Shown here: positions 10,468 to 18,955 of the stretch, piece after piece | Numbering within the stretch: the stretch's first letter is position 1 | How the letters are laid out: each line of letters starts with the position of its first letter | From: Dehalobacterium sp040766325 | GTDB taxonomy: Bacteria; Bacillota; Dehalobacteriia; Dehalobacteriales; Dehalobacteriaceae | Direction of reading: 5' to 3' | DNA length: 64,000 nt | Assembly: GCA_040766325.1 (NCBI GenBank) | Contig: JAXGQR010000001.1 | Location: 1-64,000 of the forward strand | Program-made: the position numbers and the translations under genes | Notes under the pieces: model-generated | The model's input: the letters and a program-made list of their open reading frames with translations, nothing else | Told to the model about the DNA's origin: nothing | Databases searched by the model: none

Positions 10468-11193
10468 TCAAGGGCGGCAGTATTGTGCAATACTGGACAG
10501 AATATATGGTTTCAGTGTCTCCTTGATAAAATCTTCTATGGGTCGGTATTCTATTTTTTCTTTAATATAATTAGTAAACGCAGGATGCTCACCGAAAGTA
10601 ATAATACCACCACTAATGAAACGACTGATGAGTATGGCTTTGCTGTATTCGAGGGAAGGCTCATATTGGGTCAGTAGAAAGGCCAGGGCACCCTCCATTT
10701 TTTTATTGACCGTTTCCGTAAGGGGACTGCAATCTTCGGGCGGCTGAATCTGTTCCCAGTACAGCAAAGATATATATTCCGGCCATGGCTGGTTAATGGC
10801 CATATATAACTGCAAACTCAGTAACTGATCAATTAAATCCCATGCTTTGTCCTGATCCAGAATGCCGCTTTCCTTAGCTAGTGCAATATTTTCATATACT
10901 TCATCATAGTAAGCGTCACAATTCTCTGCTGCGTATTCAAGTACTGCTCTATAAAAATTCTTTTTATTCTCAAAATGAAATGAAATTGTGGCAATATTAA
11001 CATCGGCTTCCTTTGCAATCATACGCATGGTGGTTGCCTCAAATCCATATTTAGAAAAAAGGCGGATCCCTGTCTGTATCAGTTTCTCCTTGGTGTCGGT
11101 AGGTATGATTGCCTGCCTGTTTTTTACATGTTCAATACCTATTTCTACCAGGCTCTCCTTTCTTTTATGATGTATGATTGCTTTGTGTCTCAC
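10468..11193 (-). CDS. TetR/AcrR family transcriptional regulator
   Basis: 241 residues with an unusual ~30-residue basic N-terminal extension before the helix-turn-helix domain. That domain reads TKEKLIQTGIRLFSKYGFEA then MRMIAKEADVNIATISFHFENK (about residues 34-77), the standard TetR fold. The C-terminal ligand domain resembles the CerR/YbiH type (LLYWEQIQPPEDCSPLTET). A shorter start may exist inside the extension. The gene is divergent from the molybdenum hydroxylase operon beginning at 11646, and a 20-bp palindrome at 11534-11553 in that operon's promoter is the obvious candidate operator. Likely a repressor released by a hydroxylase substrate; the ligand is unknown. Confidence 0.88.
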   Translation of the reverse strand: MRHKAIIHHKRKESLVEIGIEHVKNRQAIIPTDTKEKLIQTGIRLFSKYGFEATTMRMIAKEADVNIATISFHFENKKNFYRAVLEYAAENCDAYYDEVYENIALAKESGILDQDKAWDLIDQLLSLQLYMAINQPWPEYISLLYWEQIQPPEDCSPLTETVNKKMEGALAFLLTQYEPSLEYSKAILISRFISGGIITFGEHPAFTNYIKEKIEYRPIEDFIKETLKPYILSSIAQYCRP

Positions 11194-11503
11194 ATCGACA
11201 CCTCCAATAAATACTGAACTGTAATTCGTTAAATTATATCACGGAATAAAATCCGAAACAAGAAAGGGCAAAATCTTGACAACATGCTTAAAGATAGATT
11301 AGCTCTAAAACATGTGCCATTAAGTCAATGATAATAAAATTTTTATATAAATTATTATTAATTAATTAATTAATAATAATTATACTACATCTCAATGCTA
11401 AAACCAAAGTATTACTACGTCTGCCATTTTTATTTCTGCATATATTTACACAATTATTGGGTTATGGTAGGTAAAAGCATTGCGTTATACTTAAAGAAAT
11501 ATA

Positions 11504-11531
11504 TTGACAGATTATTCCATTTAGTTACAAT
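11504..11531 (+). promoter_or_regulatory. Sigma-A promoter of the hydroxylase operon
   Basis: TTGACA at 11504-11509, a 16-bp spacer and TACAAT at 11526-11531, overlapping a second -10-like TATAAT at 11531-11536. It points at the 11646 gene. Confidence 0.7.
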
Positions 11532-11533
11532 AT

Positions 11534-11553
11534 AATTAAACAAACGTTTAATT
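11534..11553. promoter_or_regulatory. Perfect palindrome, likely TetR operator
   Basis: AATTAAACAAACGTTTAATT: 8-base arms around a 4-base centre, just downstream of the -10 element, where a bound repressor would block initiation. The AAAC-N4-GTTT core is common for TetR-family sites. The divergent TetR gene at 10468-11193 is the likely binder. Confidence 0.7.
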
Positions 11554-11627
11554 AGTGTGAGGTTTCATAATAGCTTCACACAAATTTTAACGTTTAGTAG
11601 TGCGAGGTTTCACAAATAGCTTCACAC
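11545..11627 (+). repeat. Tandem leader repeat with imperfect hairpins
   Basis: Two copies with a 46-bp period: CGTTTAATTAGTGTGAGGTT... (11545-11581) and CGTTTAGTAGTGCGAGGTTT... (11591-11627). Each ends in ATAGCTTCACAC and can fold into a hairpin with arms like GTGTGAGG / CTTCACAC. They lie in the untranslated leader, the second 18 bases before the start codon. Confidence 0.75.
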
Positions 11628-11645
11628 CAAAAAAGGAGGTATTTT

Positions 11646-12167
11646 ATGCAACTCTCAAAATTGACCCTAACAGTCAACGGCCGTGAATATGAGTTCTCGG
11701 TGGGAACCATGTTTGGCCAAATCCCCCCTCAAGAAACGCTGGTCGAAACACTGCGGGAACGTCTCGGTCTTACAGGATCGAAAATTTCCTGCGGCGAAGG
11801 TACCTGCGGATGCTGCACGGTGATTATGGATGGCAATGCCGTAACCAGTTGTATGATGCTGACTGCAGACTGTGACGGAAAATCAATTACTACCATCGAA
11901 GGACTGACAGATCCAGTCACCGGTGCATTGGACCCGATCCAACAAGCTTTCATTGACCGCTATGCATTTCAATGTGGCTATTGTACCCCTGGCATAATCA
12001 TGGCGACAAAAGCCTTGATGGACAAAAATCCCACACCGACCATGGATGAGGTCAAAGAAGCATTGAGTGGCAATTATTGCAGATGTATCAGCCAATACCA
12101 TGTTTTTGAGGCTGTTGAAGATGTGATCGCGAAGAACCGGAAAAAGGGGGTTACTGAGAATGTCTAA
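11646..12167 (+). CDS. [2Fe-2S] subunit of a molybdenum hydroxylase (xanthine dehydrogenase family)
   Basis: 173 residues, start behind AAAAAAGGAGGTATTTT. Two-domain ferredoxin subunit: plant-type [2Fe-2S] motif CGEGTCGCC followed by a distal Cys (VTSC) near residues 50-75, then the helical domain with CGYCTPG and CRC near residues 108-143. It passes electrons from the Mo site to the flavin subunit. It overlaps the next gene by 8 bases, indicating translational coupling. First gene of a three-gene operon under the TetR-type regulator. Its sequence is closest, within this window, to the 27379-27861 gene (shared GQIP.ETLL..LRER and SGNYCRCIS segments), so the two operons are paralogous. Confidence 0.95.
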   Translation: MQLSKLTLTVNGREYEFSVGTMFGQIPPQETLVETLRERLGLTGSKISCGEGTCGCCTVIMDGNAVTSCMMLTADCDGKSITTIEGLTDPVTGALDPIQQAFIDRYAFQCGYCTPGIIMATKALMDKNPTPTMDEVKEALSGNYCRCISQYHVFEAVEDVIAKNRKKGVTENV

Positions 12168-14475
12168 TTTCACAATAACCTATTCTGATTATACATACAT
12201 TGGGAAAAATACCCCGCGTAAGGATGCGCGTGATATTGTCACAGGCAAGGCTACTTTTTTGGATGATTTCGAAGTTCCTAACATGATCTACGGGCGAGTG
12301 CTCAGAAGTCCATATGCACATGCCATGATCAAGAGCATTGATATTGAAAAAGCCATGAAGGTTAAAGGGGTTCATGCCGTTCTTACTCACAAAGATATGA
12401 AGCCAGAATGGAAAATGGGCTACCCGCCTCAAAAACTAATATTAGATCCGCACCTGCGTTATGTTGGTGATTTTGTGGCTTTTATCGCAGCAGATACGGA
12501 ACAAATTGCAGATGAAGCAATGGAATTAATCGAGGTTGAATATGAAGTTTTGCCCGCAGTTTTTAATGGGGTGGATGCAGCAAAGGAAGATGCTCCCCAG
12601 CTATACCCAGGAGTTTTTGAAAATAACGAAATTAGACCCGGATGGGAATTTTTCCAGCCTGAAGGTCTTTACTGGCATCTACAAAGAGGTGATGTGGAAG
12701 AAGGATTTAAGAAATGTGAATATATAGTTGAAGACAGAGCGGAATTCAACAAGATGCCTAATCCGATGGCGCCTGAAACACCAGGGGCTATCGTCAAATA
12801 TAAAGGTGACAATAATTTTCATGTTTGGGCTACATCTCAAGGAGCTTACATATGCAAACTGTTTAATAGTTTTGCCATGCCTGATGCCAATTTTGATGTG
12901 GAGACATTTAATGTCGGCGGCAGCTATGGTAATAAGCAGTCTATGACAGCACAGGTGATGTGTGGTGCTTTGTTATCCATGGCAACAGATCGACCGGTTA
13001 AAGTAATGCAGACAAAACCCGAACAACTTTTATGTTTTGAAAACCGTCTGGGCAGTCAGATTGAAGCCAAAATAGGCATTGACAAAGAAGGTATTGTCCG
13101 TGCTGTTAAAGGAAAATGGTTTGTTGATACCGGCGCTTATAGCAACTGCACCCAAGGTCAAGTTGGTGTTGGGTTAGGTGAAGCACAATTGATTATGGGC
13201 AAATGTACCGACTGGGATTTTGATTCTAAACTTACCGCGACAAACCGGACACCGGCAGGGATTGCACGAGGATATGGCGGCATGGAGCTGAATTCATGCC
13301 TGAACCTTCTGTTATGTCGTGCTATGGAAGCTGGAAACTTTGATCCCGTTGATGTTTATGAAAAGAACTATATCAGCCATGGAGATCGCTTTGTCTGGCG
13401 TGATGGCTGTCTCTGGAAAGCTCATTCAGTGGATTACAAAAAAGCAATAAGAGCCACAGCTGAAAAATTCGGTTGGAAAGATAAATGGAAAGGCTGGGGC
13501 AAACCTACCTGGGTTTCTGAAGATGGGAAAAAGGCACGTGGAATAGGTATCGGGATCATCGGCAATGCCGATGCCGGCGAAGATAATAATGAATGTTACA
13601 TCAGAATAAATCCCAATGTTAATGATGATGGGGCAACGGTCATGATCAATATGGATGTTACAGAATCAGGGATGGGACAGCGCAGCAACCTGATAAAAAT
13701 GGCAGCTGAAGTATTGAATGTGCCTTATGAAGTAGTGGATATGACGTCGCCCGGTACAGGTGTGCACAACCCCAACGCCTTTGGTTTATGCGGTTCAAGA
13801 GGAACGATTACATATGGCAGAGCTATTGTCAATGCTTGTGAAGATCTCCGTAATAAATTGTTTACACTAGCAGAACCGATTCTGCATGTACCGAAGGAAG
13901 TTATGATCCTTGATGATTTTGGCGTACGTTCAAAACATCGACCTGAAAAATATGTAAAATGGAAGCAACTCATCCCTCAGGCACTAACCGTAACCGGTTA
14001 CGGAAGGCATATTGAATCTTTTGGGTCTCCAAGTGTCATGGTTACTTGTGTTGAGGTTGAAGTAGATCTGGAAACCGGAAAAGCTGAGGTTGTAAAAATG
14101 ACTAACGGTACTGATGTAGGTCAGATAATAGATCCGGCAGCTTTGGAACTGCAGTTACATGGAGCTATTGGTGCCTCATGTATGGACAGTGCCACCTTTG
14201 AACAAAACATCACTGACGAGGCTACCGGGCGGATCATGAATGGTAACATGATCGACTATAAATGGCGTACTTTCAATAACTTCCCTGAGTTTACCACTAC
14301 AGTTTTAGAGTCTCAGTTTGATACATTCCAGTTTAAAGCAACCGGGATCGCTGAAATTTCGGGTGGTGCATCAGCTCCGGCAGTAATTCAGGCCATATCT
14401 AATGCCATTGGAAAACACGTTACGGAATATCCGGCAACACCTGATGTAATTCTAAAGACTCTTGGTAAACTTTAA
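12160..14475 (+). CDS. Molybdopterin-binding subunit of a molybdenum hydroxylase
   Basis: 771 residues, the usual size for the large subunit of xanthine dehydrogenase/CO dehydrogenase-type enzymes. N-terminal aldehyde-oxidase a/b hammerhead domain (GKNTPRKDARDIVTGKATF), then the Mo-cofactor-binding domains. The usual GGGFGGK glycine loop is replaced by GGSYGNKQ. The segment GSRGTITYG and the C-terminal GIAEISGG, which supplies the catalytic Glu, are present. Hydroxylates or reduces an unknown substrate. Translationally coupled to the 2Fe-2S gene and followed 14 bases later by the flavin subunit. Paralogue of 25101-27365. Substrate is not predictable from sequence alone. Confidence 0.93.
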   Translation: MSNFTITYSDYTYIGKNTPRKDARDIVTGKATFLDDFEVPNMIYGRVLRSPYAHAMIKSIDIEKAMKVKGVHAVLTHKDMKPEWKMGYPPQKLILDPHLRYVGDFVAFIAADTEQIADEAMELIEVEYEVLPAVFNGVDAAKEDAPQLYPGVFENNEIRPGWEFFQPEGLYWHLQRGDVEEGFKKCEYIVEDRAEFNKMPNPMAPETPGAIVKYKGDNNFHVWATSQGAYICKLFNSFAMPDANFDVETFNVGGSYGNKQSMTAQVMCGALLSMATDRPVKVMQTKPEQLLCFENRLGSQIEAKIGIDKEGIVRAVKGKWFVDTGAYSNCTQGQVGVGLGEAQLIMGKCTDWDFDSKLTATNRTPAGIARGYGGMELNSCLNLLLCRAMEAGNFDPVDVYEKNYISHGDRFVWRDGCLWKAHSVDYKKAIRATAEKFGWKDKWKGWGKPTWVSEDGKKARGIGIGIIGNADAGEDNNECYIRINPNVNDDGATVMINMDVTESGMGQRSNLIKMAAEVLNVPYEVVDMTSPGTGVHNPNAFGLCGSRGTITYGRAIVNACEDLRNKLFTLAEPILHVPKEVMILDDFGVRSKHRPEKYVKWKQLIPQALTVTGYGRHIESFGSPSVMVTCVEVEVDLETGKAEVVKMTNGTDVGQIIDPAALELQLHGAIGASCMDSATFEQNITDEATGRIMNGNMIDYKWRTFNNFPEFTTTVLESQFDTFQFKATGIAEISGGASAPAVIQAISNAIGKHVTEYPATPDVILKTLGKL

Positions 14476-14489
14476 AAGGAGGAGAGAAG

Positions 14490-16865
14490 ATGAAACATTT
14501 TGAATATGCCCGGGCGAATAGTTTTGAAGAAGCTTCAGAATTGATTGCCGGCGGAAAAGATAATCGGATTATAGCTGGCGGCACGGATCTACTTGGCGTG
14601 CTCAAAGAAAATATACTAAAAGACTATCCCGAACAGCTCGTGGATATCAAGCGCATCCCCGGTACCGGAACAATTGAGGTAACAGCAGGAAATCTCAACG
14701 TGGGCACTAATGCCAAACTCAGTGAGATCTCCGAGTCTCCTCTTGTCAAGGAGCATGCTCCCGTGCTGGCAGAAGCAGCCAAGTCTGTGGCTACCCCTTT
14801 GATTCGTAACATGGGAACCATCGGCGGCAATATCTGTCAGGATGTGCGCTGCTGGTTCTACCGCTATCCCCACCAAATCGGCGGCAGACTAGACTGTGCG
14901 CGTAAAGGCGGAGATCAGTGTTATGCCCTGCAGGGGGATAACCGCTTCCATTCCATATTTGGCGGCATGAAAGTGCACGCTACTCCATGTCAAAAGGAAT
15001 GCCCGGCGAAAACAGATATACCCGTTTATATGGAAGAAATACGCAAAGGCAATATGGCAGGAGCCGCCGCCATCATCATGAAGGTTAATCCTATGCCCAT
15101 GATCACAGCCCGTGTGTGCGCTCATTTTTGTCAGGAAGAGTGTAACCGCTGTGCTAATGATGAACACGTAGCAATTGGTAATGTAGAGCGTGGCGTCGGC
15201 GATTATATTATGGATAACAGCGCACGGTTTTTTAAAGCACCGGAAAAAGAAAATGGAAAATCGATCGCCATTGTAGGTGCCGGTCCTGCCGGTCTGTCCG
15301 CGGCTTATTACCTACGCAAAGCCGGTAATAAAGTCACTGTCTATGACAGCAAAGCTGAAGCCGGTGGTATGTTAATGTATGCCATTCCTAATTACAGATT
15401 ACCCAAGGATATCGTGCGCAAGTTTGTGCAAAATCTTGAATCCATGGGGATTATCATTAAATGCAATACGGAGATCGGCAAAGATATCCAGGCCGCCGAT
15501 CTGGAAAAGAATTTTGACAGCGTTTTCTATGCTACAGGTGCATGGAAACGTAGAGTTATCGGTCTTTCCGGAGAAGATCTCACTACATTCGGCTTAGATT
15601 TCTTAATTGAGGTAAACCAATGGATGAAGGGCAAGGTTGGTACCGAGGTATTAGTAACAGGCGGTGGTAATGTAGCGATGGACGTAGCAATTACGGCCAA
15701 ACGTCTCGGCGCCAAGAAGGTTACCATGGCCTGCGTGGAACCTCGGGACCGGATGCCGGCCAGCAAAGAAGAGATTGCTCGTGCCGAGGAGGAAGGCATT
15801 ATCATTATGCCCTCCTGGGGTCTCAGTAAGGTTATTGAAGAAAACGGCAGTGTCAAAGGCATGGAGCTTAAGCGCTGCGTCAGTGCCTTTGATGAGGAGG
15901 GGCGTTTTGATCCTCAATATGATGAAAATGAGCTGATTACTGTTAATGCCGATTCCATCCTCATGGCGATAGGACAGTTAGTTGATCTCTCCTTCATAGA
16001 TGAAAAATACCAGATAGAGCTTGATAAACGTGGTCTGATTGACGTTTCAGAAGATTCGCAGATGACCTCCCGTCCCGGTATTTTTGCCGGTGGTGATATG
16101 ACCAACGGTCCGGCTACGGTAATCGAGGCAATTGCCAACGGGCACAATGCAGCCCGTGGTATTTGCAGATATCTGGGGGTACCCAGCCAATCAGAATGTA
16201 ACGGCATGGAAAAACGTGATGACCTCTTCATTACCTTTGATCCCTCAGCCCCTGACAAAAAGGAAGCCGTAAAACTTAGAGAGTTGCCGGCCGAAGAAAG
16301 AAGTATCGAAAAAGAAGATTCTTTCTCTCTGGAGCCTGAACAGGTCCTGGAGGAAGCAAGCCGCTGCTTAAATTGTGGCTGCTATGCGGTTAATCCCTCT
16401 GATATTACGCCGACACTGGTAACATTAGGGGCAGTCATCGTTACTAATCAGCGCAGGATTCCTGCAGAAGAATTCTGCTGTACCAAGCTCAAAGTATCCG
16501 AAGTTCTACAGCCGGGCGAATTGGTTACCAAGATAGAAATTCCTCTCGTCAAAGGCGCTACCATGCACTATGATAAATTCCGCATCAGGGATGCCGTGGA
16601 TTTTACCATTGTCAGTCTGTCCACCATGTTCAGTGCTGATAACGGTAAAATGACCGGAGCACGTATTGTGTTTGGCGGTGTAGCTCCTGTACCGATTCGG
16701 GCGAAAGAAGTGGAAGGATTTTTGATTGGCAAGGAAATTAATGCGGAAAACGCGGGAGCAGCTGCTGAGCTAGCTGTTAAACAAGTAGTTCCTATGGAAA
16801 AGAACGGCTACAAGATTGCGGAAATGAAAACCATGCTCCAGCGTGCGATACTTAGAATGAAATAG
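14490..16865 (+). CDS. Flavin subunit of a molybdenum hydroxylase with an inserted GltD-like NAD(P)H oxidoreductase
   Basis: 791 residues, far longer than the ~290 of a normal flavin subunit; start behind AAAAGGAGGAG. Residues 1-162 are a CoxM/HcrB-type FAD domain (IAGGTDLLGVL, MGTIGGNICQD) with Cys121, Cys136 and Cys144 spaced like the [4Fe-4S] loop of 4-hydroxybenzoyl-CoA reductase beta. At about 163-630 a whole GltD/NfnB-like module is inserted: a Fer4_20 domain (Cys167, 171, 210, 214, 218, 221), a GAGPAG FAD site at 263, and a GGGNVA NAD(P) site at 391. It returns at CLNCGC (626-631) to the CoxM fold, PSDITPTLVTLGA, and the flavin C-terminal domain. It would connect the hydroxylase to NAD(P) within one chain. 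It ends TAG TAG. Confidence 0.92.
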   Translation: MKHFEYARANSFEEASELIAGGKDNRIIAGGTDLLGVLKENILKDYPEQLVDIKRIPGTGTIEVTAGNLNVGTNAKLSEISESPLVKEHAPVLAEAAKSVATPLIRNMGTIGGNICQDVRCWFYRYPHQIGGRLDCARKGGDQCYALQGDNRFHSIFGGMKVHATPCQKECPAKTDIPVYMEEIRKGNMAGAAAIIMKVNPMPMITARVCAHFCQEECNRCANDEHVAIGNVERGVGDYIMDNSARFFKAPEKENGKSIAIVGAGPAGLSAAYYLRKAGNKVTVYDSKAEAGGMLMYAIPNYRLPKDIVRKFVQNLESMGIIIKCNTEIGKDIQAADLEKNFDSVFYATGAWKRRVIGLSGEDLTTFGLDFLIEVNQWMKGKVGTEVLVTGGGNVAMDVAITAKRLGAKKVTMACVEPRDRMPASKEEIARAEEEGIIIMPSWGLSKVIEENGSVKGMELKRCVSAFDEEGRFDPQYDENELITVNADSILMAIGQLVDLSFIDEKYQIELDKRGLIDVSEDSQMTSRPGIFAGGDMTNGPATVIEAIANGHNAARGICRYLGVPSQSECNGMEKRDDLFITFDPSAPDKKEAVKLRELPAEERSIEKEDSFSLEPEQVLEEASRCLNCGCYAVNPSDITPTLVTLGAVIVTNQRRIPAEEFCCTKLKVSEVLQPGELVTKIEIPLVKGATMHYDKFRIRDAVDFTIVSLSTMFSADNGKMTGARIVFGGVAPVPIRAKEVEGFLIGKEINAENAGAAAELAVKQVVPMEKNGYKIAEMKTMLQRAILRMK

Positions 16866-16915
16866 TAGATAACTAGATTGTCAGGGGGACGGGGTTGGTG
16901 ACAACTTTTTGGGAG

Positions 16916-18411
16916 TGAACATTCTTTAGTGTAAATGGAATAATCATCCTAAAATTTGTTAATAATAATATTGCAGCATAAATCGGGCAACGCTGAGGAG
17001 CGACCCAACGCATGCTGTGGCTTATACGGTGAAACGGCGGGCTTGAGTCTGCCGTTTTCCATTTCACCGGTAAGCCCTAAGCGGATAAACCTCGGGAGTT
17101 TGAGGGCAGAGCCCTCAAGGCTTATGCAACAAACCTGTCTGCAAAGAATATCATAATCTGGCTGTACGCCATTGCCCAGTCCCTTGATGGCTGTGTCCAC
17201 TTCTTCGTAATTTCCCTAGCCGAAAGGAATACCACTTTCCTGATGGAGTCATCGGTTGGGAAAATGGATTTCGTCTTCGTAAATTTCCGCACCATTCTGT
17301 GGTATGCTTCAACTATATTTGTCGTATAAATTAGATGCCGGATTTGTTCGGGATAGCTGAAAAACGTGGTGAGTTCTGCCCAGTTAGCATCCCAGGATCG
17401 TAGAATGGATGGGTACTTTCTATCCCATTTTTCCCTGAATTCTTCCTTAGCATACTCTGCATCATCTAAATTTACTGCACCATATATTTTTTTAAGATCA
17501 GCACAGATTGCTTTTCTGTCCTTGTACTGCACGAATTTAGTGGAATTGCGGATCTGATGAACTATGCATAGCTGTTGCTTTGTCTTCGGGAAAACCGCAT
17601 TTATGGCTTCACCAAGTCCTTTTAGATTGTCATGGCAGGCGATGAAAATGTCTTGCACACCACGCTTTTTCAGGTCGGAACAAATTGATGCGTAAAAGCT
17701 TGCGCTTTCATTCTCACTGATCCAAATGCCCAGAATATCCTTCTGCCCATTCATATCAATACCCAGAACCGAATAGACACATTTATTGATAATTTGGCTA
17801 TCTTTTCGGCTTTTGAACGTGATCCCGTCAAGGTAGATGATTGGGTAAATAGACTCTAGTGGCCTGTTCTGCCACTCGTTCACTTCCGGGAGGATTTTAT
17901 CCGTTATCTTGGAAATTAGCGACTGCGATATCTCTGCCCCGTAAATCTCCCGCAGATTATCCTCAATATCACGTTGACTCATTCCCTTTGAATACATCGC
18001 CATGATTTTATTCTCAATTTCATCCGTCCTGGTCTGCCTTTTTTCGAGGACTTTCGGTTCAAACTCTCCGTTGCGGTCACGAGGTACAGCAATTTCACTC
18101 TCGCCGTAATCGCTGATGATGGTCTTATGGTTATACCCGTTGCGGGAATTCCCGGTATTGTTTCCTCTGTTGCTATGTTTTTCGTATCCTAAATGTTCTT
18201 CCATTTCGGCTTCCAGCATCTGCTCAATTGTTCCTGCAAAAAGACGTTTAAGCTTTGACTGAATATCACCCGTGCTTTGGCAATCCTGCATTAATAGGCT
18301 CACCAGTTCCATTTCCTTGTCTGTAAGAATGTTTTTTGACTGTTTCATTTTTATAACCTCCATTTTGTTTTATATGGAGATTATTGCCATTTACACGGGT
18401 TCTTAATCAGC
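16916..18411 (-). mobile_element. IS256-family insertion sequence
   Basis: About 1.5 kb around the transposase gene. Ends share GTGTAAATGG(C)AATAATC: direct at 16929-16945 and complementary at 18378-18396, each about 15 bases from the presumed tip. The exact tips are uncertain and I see no clean 8-9 bp target duplication. Unusually, about 200 bases lie between the transposase stop and the left end, holding a hairpin (GGTGAAA...TTTCACC with inner CGGCGG/CTGCCG). The element sits inside a type-A palindromic repeat. Confidence 0.8.
17122..18363 (-). CDS. IS256 family transposase
   Basis: Up to 413 residues. Family marks are clear: EMLEAEMEEHLGYEKH near the N-terminus, YSKGMSQRDIEDNLREIYG, then the DDE catalytic domain with IYLDGITFKSR (first Asp), IFIACHDNLKGLGEAINAVFP (second Asp, normally DGxKG, here DNLKG), CIVHQIRNSTKFV and the final Glu in TTNIVEAYHR. 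The start could be 18348 (MKQSK), which is behind GGAGGTTATAAAA, instead of 18363. The gene is intact, so the element may still be mobile. The DNLKG for DGLKG substitution is a small deviation from the family. Confidence 0.93.
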   Translation of the reverse strand: MEVIKMKQSKNILTDKEMELVSLLMQDCQSTGDIQSKLKRLFAGTIEQMLEAEMEEHLGYEKHSNRGNNTGNSRNGYNHKTIISDYGESEIAVPRDRNGEFEPKVLEKRQTRTDEIENKIMAMYSKGMSQRDIEDNLREIYGAEISQSLISKITDKILPEVNEWQNRPLESIYPIIYLDGITFKSRKDSQIINKCVYSVLGIDMNGQKDILGIWISENESASFYASICSDLKKRGVQDIFIACHDNLKGLGEAINAVFPKTKQQLCIVHQIRNSTKFVQYKDRKAICADLKKIYGAVNLDDAEYAKEEFREKWDRKYPSILRSWDANWAELTTFFSYPEQIRHLIYTTNIVEAYHRMVRKFTKTKSIFPTDDSIRKVVFLSAREITKKWTQPSRDWAMAYSQIMIFFADRFVA

Positions 18412-18436
18412 CTCCCGTCCCCCTGACAATCCTAAC

Positions 18437-18934
18437 CTACCATTTACCTATAACTAATAAGAAACCTGGTATTAGAAGTGTAGTAATACTCTCCACAGCT
18501 AGTAACCACCCAACAACTTTACTCCAAGCCTTGCCAAGTCCCATACTTCCAAAGGAGACAAAAAAGAGGATCGCCCATGAAATTCCAAAGATAGTAAACC
18601 ACATATCGCCAACACTAAAATAAAAATAAGTTGCCAAACACGAATACAAACCCGCTCCAAGACAATACCATCCCAGCCCTGTGAGTTCATAATCTTTCAA
18701 TAGATCCCATGCCAACATTAAGTAAAACAAACTGAACGACATCCCAAGCCCCGCATTTATCAGCCCGCCGGCATTTGTCGCAGCAACACCGTTCAAAATG
18801 GATACGGTCATGATTAAAACCCCGACAACTGCATTTGCGGTACCAACAGTTTGCGTTTGTTTTATTTTTCCTAGCAAAAATGCTGCATTAACGATAAAAA
18901 TTAACGACGCCAAAATCAACACAATAGCTCCCAT
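18437..18934 (-). CDS. AmiS/UreI family channel
   Basis: 165 residues with six predicted membrane helices and the AmiS/UreI pattern: a first helix ending NAAFLLGKI, LIMTVSILNGV, LFYLMLAWDLLKDYELTGLGWYC-like centre and the conserved WAILFFVSFGSMGLGK helix. Family members conduct urea or short-chain amides. It is the last gene of the leftward hydroxylase operon, 21 bases after the Mo subunit stop (18956). Its place suggests release or uptake of urea, an amide or ammonia linked to degradation of an N-containing compound. RBS GAGGGAGGGATAT. The link to substrate is inference. Confidence 0.82.
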   Translation of the reverse strand: MGAIVLILASLIFIVNAAFLLGKIKQTQTVGTANAVVGVLIMTVSILNGVAATNAGGLINAGLGMSFSLFYLMLAWDLLKDYELTGLGWYCLGAGLYSCLATYFYFSVGDMWFTIFGISWAILFFVSFGSMGLGKAWSKVVGWLLAVESITTLLIPGFLLVIGKW

Positions 18935-18955
18935 GGATATCCCTCCCTCATTAAA

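Larger units (their letters stand above)
16876..18432. repeat. Type-A palindromic repeat, copy 2, split by an IS
   Basis: The left arm GATTGTCAGGGGGACGGGGT...GACAACTTTTT (16876-16911) and the right arm CCCGTCCCCCTGACAATC (18414-18431) are halves of one palindrome, separated by the IS256-type element. The inner part of the right arm (AAGTTGTCACCAACC) is missing. Confidence 0.75.
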
